From positions 1 to 63,626 of the forward strand of contig PAPJ01000054.1 in assembly GCA_002709045.1 (NCBI GenBank): DNA of 63,626 bases. The letters are read 5' to 3'. Within the stretch, counting starts at the first letter, position 1. Each line of letters begins with the position of its first letter. The stretch comes from Planctomycetaceae bacterium. Lineage in GTDB: Bacteria > Planctomycetota > Planctomycetia > Pirellulales > Pirellulaceae. The notes beneath the pieces were generated by a model that saw only the letters and a program-made list of their open reading frames with translations, made no database searches and had not been told where the DNA came from. Made by a program: the position numbers and the translations under genes. This document shows positions 16,170 through 24,699 of this stretch, in pieces.

Positions 16170-17537
16170 ATGATGAGTCATCGTGCAACAAAACGCATCG
16201 CGGGTATCTTTGCCCTGATGGCTGTCGCTTTTACATTCCAGTTGGTCAACGCCGGCAACGGGAACCCCTTCCGTAACAACAGTGTTGGGGGTATTTCTAT
16301 CAATGCTGACGGAGTCGTAAGCAATGTGGATATTGAGAGCCGTAAACTGCTCCTCAAGGAAATGCGTCAAAGCATGAAGCCTGCTGAAGGTAAAATGGCT
16401 GCTAAAACTGAACTACGCATGGTGTCACTTCGTGGATTAGAATCAGCCATCGCAGACGCAGTTCAAAACCAGCAGGGTGCATTACCAGATGCCGTGAAAT
16501 ACCTTGCGGGACTTCAACGTATTCAATACGTCTTTGTCTATCCCGAACAAAATGATATTATCCTTGCCGGGCCCGGTGAAGGCTGGACGCTAGACGACAA
16601 AGCCAATGTTGTCGGGGTCAAGACAGGGCAGCCCGTTTTATTGCTGGACAACCTTCTCAGCGCATTACGAGCCGTCAATGCGGTTCAACCTGAACGTATT
16701 AGCTGCTCGATCGATCCTACAAAACGCGGGCTGGCTAACTACAAGAATACGCTAAACCGCCTAAGCCAGGCTGGTGTTCGTAATCCAAATATCCTTGCTC
16801 CTCAACTTAAACGAGCGATGGGTAACCAAACAGTTACCATCAATGGTGTTCCTGGTGACACCCACTTCGCCCGGATTCTCGTTGCTGCTGACATTCGCAT
16901 GAAACAAATTGCGATGGAACTGGATGATTCCAAAATTCTCCCTGGATTCATCACTAGTGCACGCAACTCAGTTAGCGTGACTAACTCCAATGTAAATCCA
17001 CGCTGGTGGTTGGCATGCAACTATCATAGTGTTGCCCGAGACGCTGAAGGACTTGCATGGGAAATCCGCGGACAGGGTGTCAAGACGATGACCGAATCTG
17101 AACTCTATCAACAGGACGGTCAGGTTCAGGCTGCAGGCAAAGATCCAGCAGCTCAAAAATGGGCTCACATGATGACCGAGCGTTACAATGCTTTGGGTAA
17201 AGAAGAACCTGTCTTCACAGAACTTCGCAATGTCATGGACATGTGTGTTGCAGCAGCAATCATTCGCAACCATAATCTGCAACAAACGGCTCAGCTTGAG
17301 TTACCTCATCTGCTCGGTCAGCAGCAAAGTATTACAACTCAAGTATGGCATGCTCCTCGTGAGATTAGCACCCAAACCAGCTTCATCAAAACATCACGTG
17401 GCATTGTCATCACTGCATCGGGAGGTGTTGACATTGACTATCTGTCACCAACGCAAAACCCAACCTTGAGTCCTGAAGTACGTAAGGTTTGGAAAAAGGC
17501 CGAATCACTTTACTCAGCCGCACAATGGTGGAACTAG
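16170..17537 (+). CDS. Secreted DUF1598-type protein
   Basis: ATG 16170 is preceded by TAAGGAGC at good spacing. The second codon is also ATG. The 455-residue protein has a signal peptide (about 1-29, cleavage after VNA). The mature part (GGISINADGVVSN, LRMVSLRGLESAIADA, YLAGLQRIQYVFVYPEQNDIILAGPGEGW, NPRWWLACNY) matches, from memory, the DUF1598 proteins found almost only in planctomycetes, which have no known function. It stands alone, with a long structured leader and a very strong terminator, which suggests independent and high expression. It is probably periplasmic or surface-located. Confidence 0.85.
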   Translation: MMSHRATKRIAGIFALMAVAFTFQLVNAGNGNPFRNNSVGGISINADGVVSNVDIESRKLLLKEMRQSMKPAEGKMAAKTELRMVSLRGLESAIADAVQNQQGALPDAVKYLAGLQRIQYVFVYPEQNDIILAGPGEGWTLDDKANVVGVKTGQPVLLLDNLLSALRAVNAVQPERISCSIDPTKRGLANYKNTLNRLSQAGVRNPNILAPQLKRAMGNQTVTINGVPGDTHFARILVAADIRMKQIAMELDDSKILPGFITSARNSVSVTNSNVNPRWWLACNYHSVARDAEGLAWEIRGQGVKTMTESELYQQDGQVQAAGKDPAAQKWAHMMTERYNALGKEEPVFTELRNVMDMCVAAAIIRNHNLQQTAQLELPHLLGQQQSITTQVWHAPREISTQTSFIKTSRGIVITASGGVDIDYLSPTQNPTLSPEVRKVWKKAESLYSAAQWWN

Positions 17538-17593
17538 GATCACCAATTTCCGTCGGGCAGTGAAGAATCCCTGTTCAATGAACGAAACGAGAG

Positions 17594-17624
17594 CCTCCTT
17601 GGTATACCAGGGAGGTTTTTTTTT
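17594..17624 (+). terminator. Strong intrinsic terminator after the DUF1598 gene
   Basis: The 9-bp stem CCTCCTTGG (17594-17602) / CCAGGGAGG (17607-17615) has a TATA loop, one T-G wobble and a run of nine Ts at 17616-17624. Confidence 0.93.
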
Positions 17625-17687
17625 GTAGCCTTGTATTATCTAGTGAGATTAAATCGATTATTCAACATGTAAAGTGATTCAATCAAC

Positions 17688-18734
17688 ATGTCCAAAGTTG
17701 GGAACATACTGGGATTAGACATTGGCGGAGCCAATATCAAGTTATCCACCAGTGATGGACAATATGTACGAACGATCGTTTTTTCGATGTGGTCCCAATA
17801 TTCCGAACTCGCAAATACAATCTCTAAGCTTCTCGGCGAGTATCAAAATTCACACGGCACCCCACAGGCTCTGGCCATTACGATGACAGGCGAATTAGCC
17901 GACTGTTTTCAATCGAAATGCGATGGCGTTGTCCACATATCTAATGCTGTACTTGAGGCAGCTCAAGGGATTGACGAAATCTGGTTTTACAAAACCGGCG
18001 GAGATTGGTGCACTGCACGGGATGCGGAAAGTCAATGGCCAACACTCGCCGCTTCCAACTGGCATGCGATGGCTCAATACTGTGGTCAGGCAATTCCTAA
18101 GGGCACTCATATTGTCGTCGATATCGGGACAACTACAACGGATATTATCCCTTTGTCAAACGGCAAAGTTGCCACAGAGGCAACTGATGATATATCCCGA
18201 CTCCAGCAAGGGCAACTTGTCTACTGTGGGGTGGAGCGTACTTCGCTTAGCAGTCTGGTATCCGACCTTTTAATTGACGGGATCGTGACCCCGGTAGCCC
18301 GGGAACTATTCGCCACGACTCTCGACACGTTCCTTCTGACCGGGGAAATACCCGAACGACCATCAGACAGAAACACAGCTGACGGACACTCTGTCAGCAA
18401 AGAAGCAGCCCATCGACGCATGGCACGTTTAATATGTCAATGTCCTGAACTCCTCAGCGAATCACAGACGCAACAGATGGCGCAACAAACCCGGAACGTC
18501 GTTGTTCAACTTCTTTCCAGTGCCTTGAGGCAAGTAACCTCTGAAATGACTTTACCGGTCGACAGCATTATTGCAGTGGGACAGGGAACATTCCTACTGT
18601 CAGACATTGCTTCCGGAATTACTATACGACAATTGCACAACCTGCATCCGGAAGGTTGCGACAACCTCGCTCGTATCGGTCCTGCATTCGCAGTCGCCGT
18701 TTTGCTTGAACGACATCTGAGAATGAACAAATAA
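17688..18734 (+). CDS. mfnF: MfnF-like H4MPT/methylofuran-linked C1-transfer protein (COG1548-type)
   Basis: The 348-residue protein belongs to the actin-like ATPase/hydantoinase-oxoprolinase fold. LGLDIGGANIKLS lies at the N-terminus, VVDIGTTTTDIIPLSNG near residue 145, and IIAVGQGTFLL near the C-terminus. This combination is typical of the COG1548 proteins that accompany the tetrahydromethanopterin-linked C1 pathway in methylotrophs and planctomycetes. The archaeal relative MfnF joins the furan and tyramine parts of methanofuran. By analogy it would make the bacterial cofactor methylofuran. ATG 17688 has no strong ribosome binding site. The amino-acid kinase gene begins one base after its stop, forming a tight pair. 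Confidence 0.75.
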   Translation: MSKVGNILGLDIGGANIKLSTSDGQYVRTIVFSMWSQYSELANTISKLLGEYQNSHGTPQALAITMTGELADCFQSKCDGVVHISNAVLEAAQGIDEIWFYKTGGDWCTARDAESQWPTLAASNWHAMAQYCGQAIPKGTHIVVDIGTTTTDIIPLSNGKVATEATDDISRLQQGQLVYCGVERTSLSSLVSDLLIDGIVTPVARELFATTLDTFLLTGEIPERPSDRNTADGHSVSKEAAHRRMARLICQCPELLSESQTQQMAQQTRNVVVQLLSSALRQVTSEMTLPVDSIIAVGQGTFLLSDIASGITIRQLHNLHPEGCDNLARIGPAFAVAVLLERHLRMNK

Positions 18735-18735
18735 T

Positions 18736-19314
18736 ATGACTCAAAACAATGTATTTAAAATCGGAGGCAGCCTGATTTCATCAGCAGGCTATATCGAGCG
18801 AGTACGTCACCATTTATATCAATTTCAGGGCGATACTAATATTATCATTTGTGGTGGCGGCACATGCGTCCAGCGTATTCGCCAGTACCAACAACAATTC
18901 AATCTTTCCGAAGCGGAATGTCACCATAACAGTCTGATAGTAATGGATCGCAATACCCGCCAGCTTTGTCAACAATCAGGCTGGCCATTGATTAATTCAT
19001 GGGGGGCTTTAACCAGTTGTATCAATACAAATACAGGCTCTGGTCAGTCGATTGGTTACGCTGTGACTGATTTTGTGATGCAAAGCGACTGTCAGTTACC
19101 GGCGCCACACCTGCCTCCGAACTGGTCCACTACAAGCGACTCAATAGCAGCCCGAATTGCCACGCTTCTCAATGCCCGTCTATACCTGTTTAAATCGGTG
19201 CCTCCACCGGCAAAGGATCTCGTCAAGCTATCGAATCGTGGTTATGTCGATAATCATTTTCCGATTGCCGCCGCAAACATCAATTCACTGATATTTGTTG
19301 ATCTGTCCCATTGA
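18736..19314 (+). CDS. mfnE: MfnE-like amino-acid-kinase-fold protein (methylofuran biosynthesis)
   Basis: At 192 residues this is a short amino-acid-kinase-fold protein. It has NVFKIGGSLIS (phosphate-binding K-x-GGS), NIIICGGGTCVQRIRQY, a central ALTSCINT segment and a late LYLFKSVPP. The archaeal MfnE (COG2054) phosphorylates aminomethyl-furanmethanol phosphate, and the shortened kinase fits that group better than glutamate or aspartate kinases. The gene directly follows mfnF with 1-nt spacing. Its last 61 bases overlap the end of the convergent mfnD-like gene on the other strand, so all three parts lie together. The specific substrate is inferred. Confidence 0.7.
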   Translation: MTQNNVFKIGGSLISSAGYIERVRHHLYQFQGDTNIIICGGGTCVQRIRQYQQQFNLSEAECHHNSLIVMDRNTRQLCQQSGWPLINSWGALTSCINTNTGSGQSIGYAVTDFVMQSDCQLPAPHLPPNWSTTSDSIAARIATLLNARLYLFKSVPPPAKDLVKLSNRGYVDNHFPIAAANINSLIFVDLSH

Positions 19315-20285
19315 TAGGGAACAAATTCTGTAAGCGATGCGACAGTTTCAATCGTACTGGTGATACGTGGATTAATCTCTATCAGGAAATCCTCATTCGC
19401 GTTCTCACCCAAAACCAAATCCAGTCCTATCCAGCCGCGACTTCGCTCCAAAGGTAACACGGCAAATATTTCATCAGCCAGATTCCAGCTACGGAGAATA
19501 TGTTCCTGATCGTCAACAATTTCAGCCTCCTGGAATTCAAAACCAAACTCACCTCCGAATTGCTGATAGCATGGTGGCAACAAGACAGGTCCATCCTCTG
19601 TTAGCACAGCCGACACACTCACTGCCGTTCCGGGAACTTTGCTCTCTAACAGCCAGGTTCCACGTTCCGGTAGAGCACTGTCTGCAAATCGAATTCCGAC
19701 GCCTCCAGTACCCATTACAGGTTTACATAACATGCCGAAGAGTTCCTGTTCAATCGATGCGACACCATCGACCAGAGTGCCCCAGGCAGGCATCGGGATA
19801 TTATGTTCATTGGCCCAGCGATGCAGAGCAATTTTATCGATGCCCAACTTCCGCAACTTTCGATCCGCACCCAGCAAACTTCCACCAGCAATTAAACATT
19901 TGGCAGCTGCTGTTTCCAGCAGATCAGCCAATTCTGGTGCAACCAGAATTGTGTGGTCCGCGCCCCGACAACACTCTTCAAACACCGCCCACGGGGTTAA
20001 CGGATCGGCGAACAACACAACCGGATTTTCCCCCTCCGCATTTTCCATGGCATGTAGTTTCCTGCCAAATGTTTTAAGCCGACTGTCGACTGAAACCCAA
20101 ACTTCAACGTCAGGCATTTCGAGATAGAGACGCACAAGCTGTTCAAGCATTGAGGAACCATCAGAAATCAGATTAGGAAGCTGATGAAAATCGTCCAACC
20201 CGGCTATACAGGTATCTTCTCTGGCAACCGAAGAGGGCAAGAAAGCACCGCCCCCTGTAACCATTTCATAGAGATAAATGCGCAT
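19254..20285 (-). CDS. mfnD: MfnD-like ATP-grasp ligase (methylofuran biosynthesis)
   Basis: The 343-residue protein opens MRIYLYEMVTGGGAF, as in COG1821 ATP-grasp proteins. ATP-grasp features are LCKPVMGTGGVGIRF, LLESKVPGTAVSVS, WIGLDLVLG and FLIEINPRITSTIETVA, which carries the Mg-binding Glu and Asn. Archaeal MfnD ligates glutamate to tyramine. In methylofuran, which carries a polyglutamate chain, a similar amide-forming step is needed. It lies 17 nt downstream of sufT on the same strand, so it is probably transcribed from the suf operon, and it overlaps mfnE tail to tail by 61 nt. Confidence 0.75.
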   Translation of the reverse strand: MRIYLYEMVTGGGAFLPSSVAREDTCIAGLDDFHQLPNLISDGSSMLEQLVRLYLEMPDVEVWVSVDSRLKTFGRKLHAMENAEGENPVVLFADPLTPWAVFEECCRGADHTILVAPELADLLETAAAKCLIAGGSLLGADRKLRKLGIDKIALHRWANEHNIPMPAWGTLVDGVASIEQELFGMLCKPVMGTGGVGIRFADSALPERGTWLLESKVPGTAVSVSAVLTEDGPVLLPPCYQQFGGEFGFEFQEAEIVDDQEHILRSWNLADEIFAVLPLERSRGWIGLDLVLGENANEDFLIEINPRITSTIETVASLTEFVPYQWDRSTNISELMFAAAIGK

Positions 20286-20302
20286 AACGAATTGATTTAA
20301 AA

Positions 20303-20626
20303 CTAGAAAATACCCAACTGATCACGGGCATCTTCTGTCATACACTCGGGAGTCCAGGGGGGATCCATAACAATTTTCACTTCCACTTCAGCAACTTCTT
20401 CCAGAACAGAAACCACCTGTTTGCTATTGGCAATCAACTGGGGACCAGCAGGACACATAGGACTAGTCATCGTCATATCGATCTTCACGTCTTGCTTAGA
20501 ATCATCCTCCTGATTAACTTCAAAGACAACTTTGTAGATTAGCCCCAGATCAACAATATTGACAAAAAGCTCAGGATCGATAACCTTTTTTAATTCTTCA
20601 CGGACTTGGTCTTCTGTTAATGCCAT
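20303..20626 (-). CDS. sufT: SufT-like DUF59 (MIP18-family) Fe-S maturation factor
   Basis: The 107-residue product matches DUF59 proteins in length and motifs: VREELKKVIDPELFVNIVDLGLIY, DMTMTSPMCPAGPQLIANSK (TxxCP motif with the conserved Cys) and VKIVMDPPWTPECMTEDA. Such proteins help mature or deliver Fe-S clusters. It sits downstream of sufD, separated by the remains of a Rieske ferredoxin gene, and is followed 17 nt later by the mfnD-like gene. GAGAAGAAAG precedes the ATG. Confidence 0.9.
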   Translation of the reverse strand: MALTEDQVREELKKVIDPELFVNIVDLGLIYKVVFEVNQEDDSKQDVKIDMTMTSPMCPAGPQLIANSKQVVSVLEEVAEVEVKIVMDPPWTPECMTEDARDQLGIF

Positions 20627-20677
20627 TTTACTTTCTTCTCTCTGTGTTCCGGTTCTCCGGAAACCTGATTCCTGTGA

Positions 20678-20857
20678 TCAATCATCTTCAATTACCTTAA
20701 CAAAGACCACACCATTTTCAACTTTTACTTGATGACTAGTCATGGGCCGGACAATCAATAATGCAATAGTGACTTAACCTTCCCGGAGCATACATCAAAC
20801 CTTGTTCTACGTCTTGAACAGATCATCGACATCAGCAACCTGGATGAATTCGGCCAC
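20678..20857 (-). pseudogene. Decayed Rieske-type [2Fe-2S] ferredoxin in the suf operon
   Basis: The 278-nt sufD-sufT gap contains gene remains on the minus strand. From GTG 20857, behind an intact GGGAGA site, the frame reads VAEFIQVADVDDLFKT and then hits a stop. A second stop follows at once. In a shifted frame 20753-20739 reads CPAHD, which resembles the second Rieske box (C-P-x-H), ending at a stop. Back in the original frame the end reads HQVKVENGVVFVKVIEDD before TGA 20678. An intact small Rieske ferredoxin has about 105 residues with both C-x-H and C-x2-H boxes. Here about half the length and the first box are missing. Such ferredoxins commonly sit in suf operons. The gene must be non-functional. 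Confidence 0.65.
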
Positions 20858-20904
20858 TGTCGTTCTCCCGATTAACCGCATGATTTCGGCCTTACAATCG
20901 CGAT

Positions 20905-22206
20905 TTATTCATAGTCTCTCACACGCCGGGCAATTGCCAAACCTAATGCATCGCGAACGCTATCGATCGTAATTCGATCAAATATCTGCTGGAAGAAGCC
21001 GGTCACAATTAAACGCATAGCTTCCATGCGAGTGAAGCCTCGACACTGAGCGTAATAAATCATTTCTTCATCGACCTTACCGCTTGTGCTTCCATGAGTA
21101 CAACGAACGTCGTCAGCCTCGATTTCAAGACCGGGTATTGAATCTGCGCGTGCGTTATTCGACAACAACAGATTATCGTTTCGCTGATAACCGTCCGTCT
21201 GCTGAGCTCCCTCGTCAACTTTGATCATCCCTCGCCACACAGTATGAGATTTATCCTGCAAAGCTGTTTTATAAAGGAAGTCGCTGTGGCAGTTTGCTTT
21301 CTTGTGATATTGCTGTGTGTGATAAGAAAGGTGCTGTTTATTCTCTGTGAATAACACGCCATTCATTTGAGACCGAGCACCCTCACCATCTAATACTACA
21401 TGCTGATTTACCTTGGATACTCGGGATCCCATGGCAGCACTGGTCCACTGCAGTTGAGCATCACGTCCCACAACAGCTTTTTGACGTGCAAAGTGCCACA
21501 CGCGTTGTCCCCAATTCTGAAGATTAACATAACGCAGGTTGGCGCGATCACCGACCAACAGTTCAATTGCTCCGCAATGTAAGCTCTCGGCATCTTCTGA
21601 AGCTCTTGCTGTTTCAGATAACAGGGCCGCACTGGCACCATCTTCGAGGATTACAATTGTATGACCAAGATCCACACCACCATCAGATAATGATGAAAGC
21701 ACATGGAACGGCTTCTCAACATGAACACCACGCGGAACGTAAAGAAATTGCCCGCCCGTCCAGCAGGCAGCATGCAGCGCTGCAAAACGATCTTCGCGGT
21801 CAAAAGCTTTTTCCAACAGAATACCTTTTAGCAGCTCACTGTGGTCACTAACCAGGGAGTCCAGGCTCCCAAAAATCACACCCTTTTGTTTCAGATCTTC
21901 ATCCATCGTGTCTGTAACACAAACACCATTATGAGAATGAACAGTACCGCCCAACTCCACCCCTTCAGAAAGCAGTGGAACGATCGCATCAATCCCGTCC
22001 GTACCGGCTACCGTCGGAATCGAGAATTTGTCGAGATTGAAAAGTCGAATATCGGTCCGCATCCACTCTTCTTCCCGACGAGTAGGCCAGGCCTGATCCG
22101 AGAACTGTTGCCAGGCACTAGTGCGTTGAGCAGTTACCCATTCAGGTTCCTGCCGACCAGTCAGGAACGTCTGATAATCTTCGGTATTAAAACCTAGTTG
22201 CGTCAC
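20905..22206 (-). CDS. sufD: Fe-S cluster assembly scaffold subunit SufD
   Basis: The start is GTG 22206 (433 residues, usual length). The SufB/D beta-helix core is visible: FLYVPRGVHVEKPFHVLSSL, TIVILEDGASAALLSET, LRYVNLQNWGQRVWHF, then SDFLYKTALQDKSHTVWRGMIKVDEGAQQTDGYQ. The conserved C-terminal block is ARADSIPGLEIEADDVRCTHGSTSGKVDEE, with the catalytic-site His and Cys (CTHG), followed by YYAQCRGF and a C-terminal helix. SufD binds SufB and SufC to build clusters. Gene order is C-B-D rather than the more common B-C-D. Confidence 0.93.
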   Translation of the reverse strand: MTQLGFNTEDYQTFLTGRQEPEWVTAQRTSAWQQFSDQAWPTRREEEWMRTDIRLFNLDKFSIPTVAGTDGIDAIVPLLSEGVELGGTVHSHNGVCVTDTMDEDLKQKGVIFGSLDSLVSDHSELLKGILLEKAFDREDRFAALHAACWTGGQFLYVPRGVHVEKPFHVLSSLSDGGVDLGHTIVILEDGASAALLSETARASEDAESLHCGAIELLVGDRANLRYVNLQNWGQRVWHFARQKAVVGRDAQLQWTSAAMGSRVSKVNQHVVLDGEGARSQMNGVLFTENKQHLSYHTQQYHKKANCHSDFLYKTALQDKSHTVWRGMIKVDEGAQQTDGYQRNDNLLLSNNARADSIPGLEIEADDVRCTHGSTSGKVDEEMIYYAQCRGFTRMEAMRLIVTGFFQQIFDRITIDSVRDALGLAIARRVRDYE

Positions 22207-22309
22207 GAAAGTACTTTATCTATTTCTTTCAAACCGGAAATACTCAGATGTGAGCAGCGGTTCTGTTTAAGTGGTTAGTTTCTACCGTTTGAGCGCTTTC
22301 AAACGGGGA

Positions 22310-23731
22310 TTATCCGACGGATCCTTCCATCTGAAGCTGAATAAGCCGATTCAACTCAACGGCATATTCCATCGGCAATTCTTTGACAAGCGGCTCAATA
22401 AATCCATTAACGATCATCGCACTAGCTTCGGTTTCAGAAAGTCCCCGGCTGGTGAGATAAAAGAGTTGCTCTTCACCAATACGGGAAACACTCGCCTCAT
22501 GGCCAATCGAAACATCCTGTTCCATAATTTCGATGTAGGGATAGGTGTCACTTCGGCTTTCCGAATCGAGAATCAAAGCATCACATACCACGTTATTTTT
22601 TGCGTGCGTTGCTCCTTCTTCGACTCGCACTAAACCACGGTAACTACTGCGGCCGCCATTCTTCGAAATTGATTTTGAGATAATCTGCCCTGTTGTATGA
22701 GGGGCAGCATGTACAAGCTTAGCTCCGGCGTCCTGGTGCTGACCGTTCCCGGCAAAGGCAATCGACAGGATTTCTCCATGAGCCCCCGGTTCCAACATAT
22801 GAACGGCCGGATATTTCATCGTCAACTGACTACCAAGATTGCCATCGACCCATTCCATTGTCGCATCCTGATAGCAGACAGCACGTTTGGTCACCAAATT
22901 ATAAATATTGTTAGCCCAGTTCTGAATAGTGGTATATCGACAGCGGCCGTTCTTTTTCACGACAACTTCCACAACAGCCGAATGGAGACTATCACTACTG
23001 TACATCGGAGCCGTACAACCCTCGACGTAGTGGATCTCAGCACCTTCATCAACAATGATCAACGTGCGCTCAAACTGTCCCATATTCTGAGCATTAATTC
23101 GGAAATAGGCCTGCATAGGAAATTCAATTTTGACTCCGGGAGGAACATAGATAAAGGAGCCTCCGGACCAGACAGCAGAATTTAATGCCGAGAACTTATT
23201 ATCTGAAGACGGAATAATTGTCCCAAAGTATTCCCGGAACAGTTCCGGATGTTCCTTCAGAGCTGAGTCTGTATCAGTAAAGATCACTCCCTGTTTTTCA
23301 AGGTCTTCAGCCACGCTACCGTAAACCACTTCACTTTCAAACTGAGCTTTCACACCTGCCAAAAACTTTCGTTCAGCTTCCGGAATTCCCAGACGGTCAA
23401 AAGTTTCCTTAATCTCTTCAGGGACATCATCCCAGCTTTTTTCCTGACCATCGGTTGGCTTGAGGTAGTAGTATATATTCTGAAAATCAATATCGATCTC
23501 GCCACCCCATTCGGGCATCGGCTTAATCTCAAACATCTTTAACGCCTTTAAACGAAACTCCAGCATCCACTCGGGTTCTTCTTTCATCGAAGAAATCTGA
23601 CGTACGATCTCTTCGTTCAAACCTTTTTGAGACTTAAATACGGCTTCCGTTTCAGTGCGGAAGTCATATTTGTTGATTTCGCCCAGCGATTCAGATTCTG
23701 AGTTTTTTCCAGGAGTAATTTCCGTAGCCAT
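22310..23731 (-). CDS. sufB: Fe-S cluster assembly scaffold SufB
   Basis: The 473-residue protein has the length and landmark sequences of SufB: an N-terminal KSQKGLNEEIVRQISSMK helix, SALNSAVWSGGSFIYVPPGVKIEFPMQAYFR, RTLIIVDEGAEIHYVEGCTAP (the conserved cluster-assembly Cys), CRYTTIQNWANNIYNL, and the C-terminal DTYPYIEIMEQDVSIGHEASVSRI with GEEQLFYLTSRG. SufB forms the scaffold on which the cluster is built with SufC ATPase. It lies 79 nt downstream of sufC and 103 nt upstream of sufD on the same strand. Confidence 0.95.
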   Translation of the reverse strand: MATEITPGKNSESESLGEINKYDFRTETEAVFKSQKGLNEEIVRQISSMKEEPEWMLEFRLKALKMFEIKPMPEWGGEIDIDFQNIYYYLKPTDGQEKSWDDVPEEIKETFDRLGIPEAERKFLAGVKAQFESEVVYGSVAEDLEKQGVIFTDTDSALKEHPELFREYFGTIIPSSDNKFSALNSAVWSGGSFIYVPPGVKIEFPMQAYFRINAQNMGQFERTLIIVDEGAEIHYVEGCTAPMYSSDSLHSAVVEVVVKKNGRCRYTTIQNWANNIYNLVTKRAVCYQDATMEWVDGNLGSQLTMKYPAVHMLEPGAHGEILSIAFAGNGQHQDAGAKLVHAAPHTTGQIISKSISKNGGRSSYRGLVRVEEGATHAKNNVVCDALILDSESRSDTYPYIEIMEQDVSIGHEASVSRIGEEQLFYLTSRGLSETEASAMIVNGFIEPLVKELPMEYAVELNRLIQLQMEGSVG

Positions 23732-23810
23732 TGTTTAGCTCTCTTCCCTTTAATTGGGGACGGTATTAATTTATTCTAAAATGTTACCCGCAGTTTTGTC
23801 CTTTAGTGCG

Positions 23811-24614
23811 TTATTGCCCTGCCATCGCTGCATTTTCCGCTTCAGCTTCAGGATAGGCTGCCCGAATCCGTTCGTAACCATTGGAATGTAATTCTTCTGC
23901 CAACTCAGAGCCACCGGTTTCCACCAGTCTCCCTCCAAGCATGACATGTGTAAATTCCGGTGGATTGTGAACCAGCAATTTGTCGTGATGAGTAATGATC
24001 AGCAGGCCCATTTTTTCCCGGCCGATATCGGCAATACTTTCACTCGCCAAACGAACAGCATCGGCATCCAGACCACTATCGGTTTCATCAAGGATGGCAA
24101 ACTTTGGCTGCAACATTGCCAACTGAAGAATTTCAGCCCGCTTCATTTCACCACCAGAGAAACCATCATTTACATAACGACGAGCGAACTCCATGTCCAT
24201 CTGCAGTTGCTCCATCTTTTCTTTCAATTCACGACGAAAATCCTTCATCGGAATCAAATCTTCACCTTCTTTTCGTTCGGGATTACGAACATTGGTCGTT
24301 GAATGACGAAGAAAATCAGCCATCTTAACACCGGGAATCGCAACAGGACGCTGAAATGCCATAAACACCCCGGCGCGCGCTCGCTCATCCGGTTCCATTT
24401 CCAGCAAAGCTTCACCATCAAGGGTGATCGATCCACCGGTAACTTCATATTTAGGATGGCCCATAACCGCCTGACCTAAAGTACTTTTCCCCGAACCATT
24501 AGGCCCCATAAGTGCATGCGTTTCACCATGCTTAATTTCTAAGTCAACACCGCGCAGGATTGGCTTACCCTCGACCGAAACCTGGAGATTTTCAATTGTA
24601 AGGACGTGTTTCAT
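23811..24614 (-). CDS. sufC: Fe-S cluster assembly ATPase SufC
   Basis: The 267-residue ABC ATPase has Walker A GPNGSGKSTLGQ (about residues 37-48), Q-loop FMAFQRPVAIPGVK, ABC signature GFSGGEMKRAEILQLAML, Walker B KFAILDETDSGLDADA and the switch His in LLIITHHDKLL. The ETDSGLD motif and the FQ-P-(V/I)-xIPG loop distinguish SufC from transport ATPases. There are no membrane segments. It is part of the sufR-nuoB-sufC-sufB-sufD operon. Confidence 0.96.
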   Translation of the reverse strand: MKHVLTIENLQVSVEGKPILRGVDLEIKHGETHALMGPNGSGKSTLGQAVMGHPKYEVTGGSITLDGEALLEMEPDERARAGVFMAFQRPVAIPGVKMADFLRHSTTNVRNPERKEGEDLIPMKDFRRELKEKMEQLQMDMEFARRYVNDGFSGGEMKRAEILQLAMLQPKFAILDETDSGLDADAVRLASESIADIGREKMGLLIITHHDKLLVHNPPEFTHVMLGGRLVETGGSELAEELHSNGYERIRAAYPEAEAENAAMAGQ

Positions 24615-24699
24615 TCTTTTTCTTCTAACTCGAGTGTCTTAAACTCATTTGGTCTCTAAAAACGCGATGTTTTGCTTTCCGGACGATCTAAGAGACAAA

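Noticed and set aside
19254..19314. Possibility that the mfnE/mfnD overlap marks a wrong frame
   Set aside because: Both C-termini continue conserved family sequence into the overlap, so both genes appear real.
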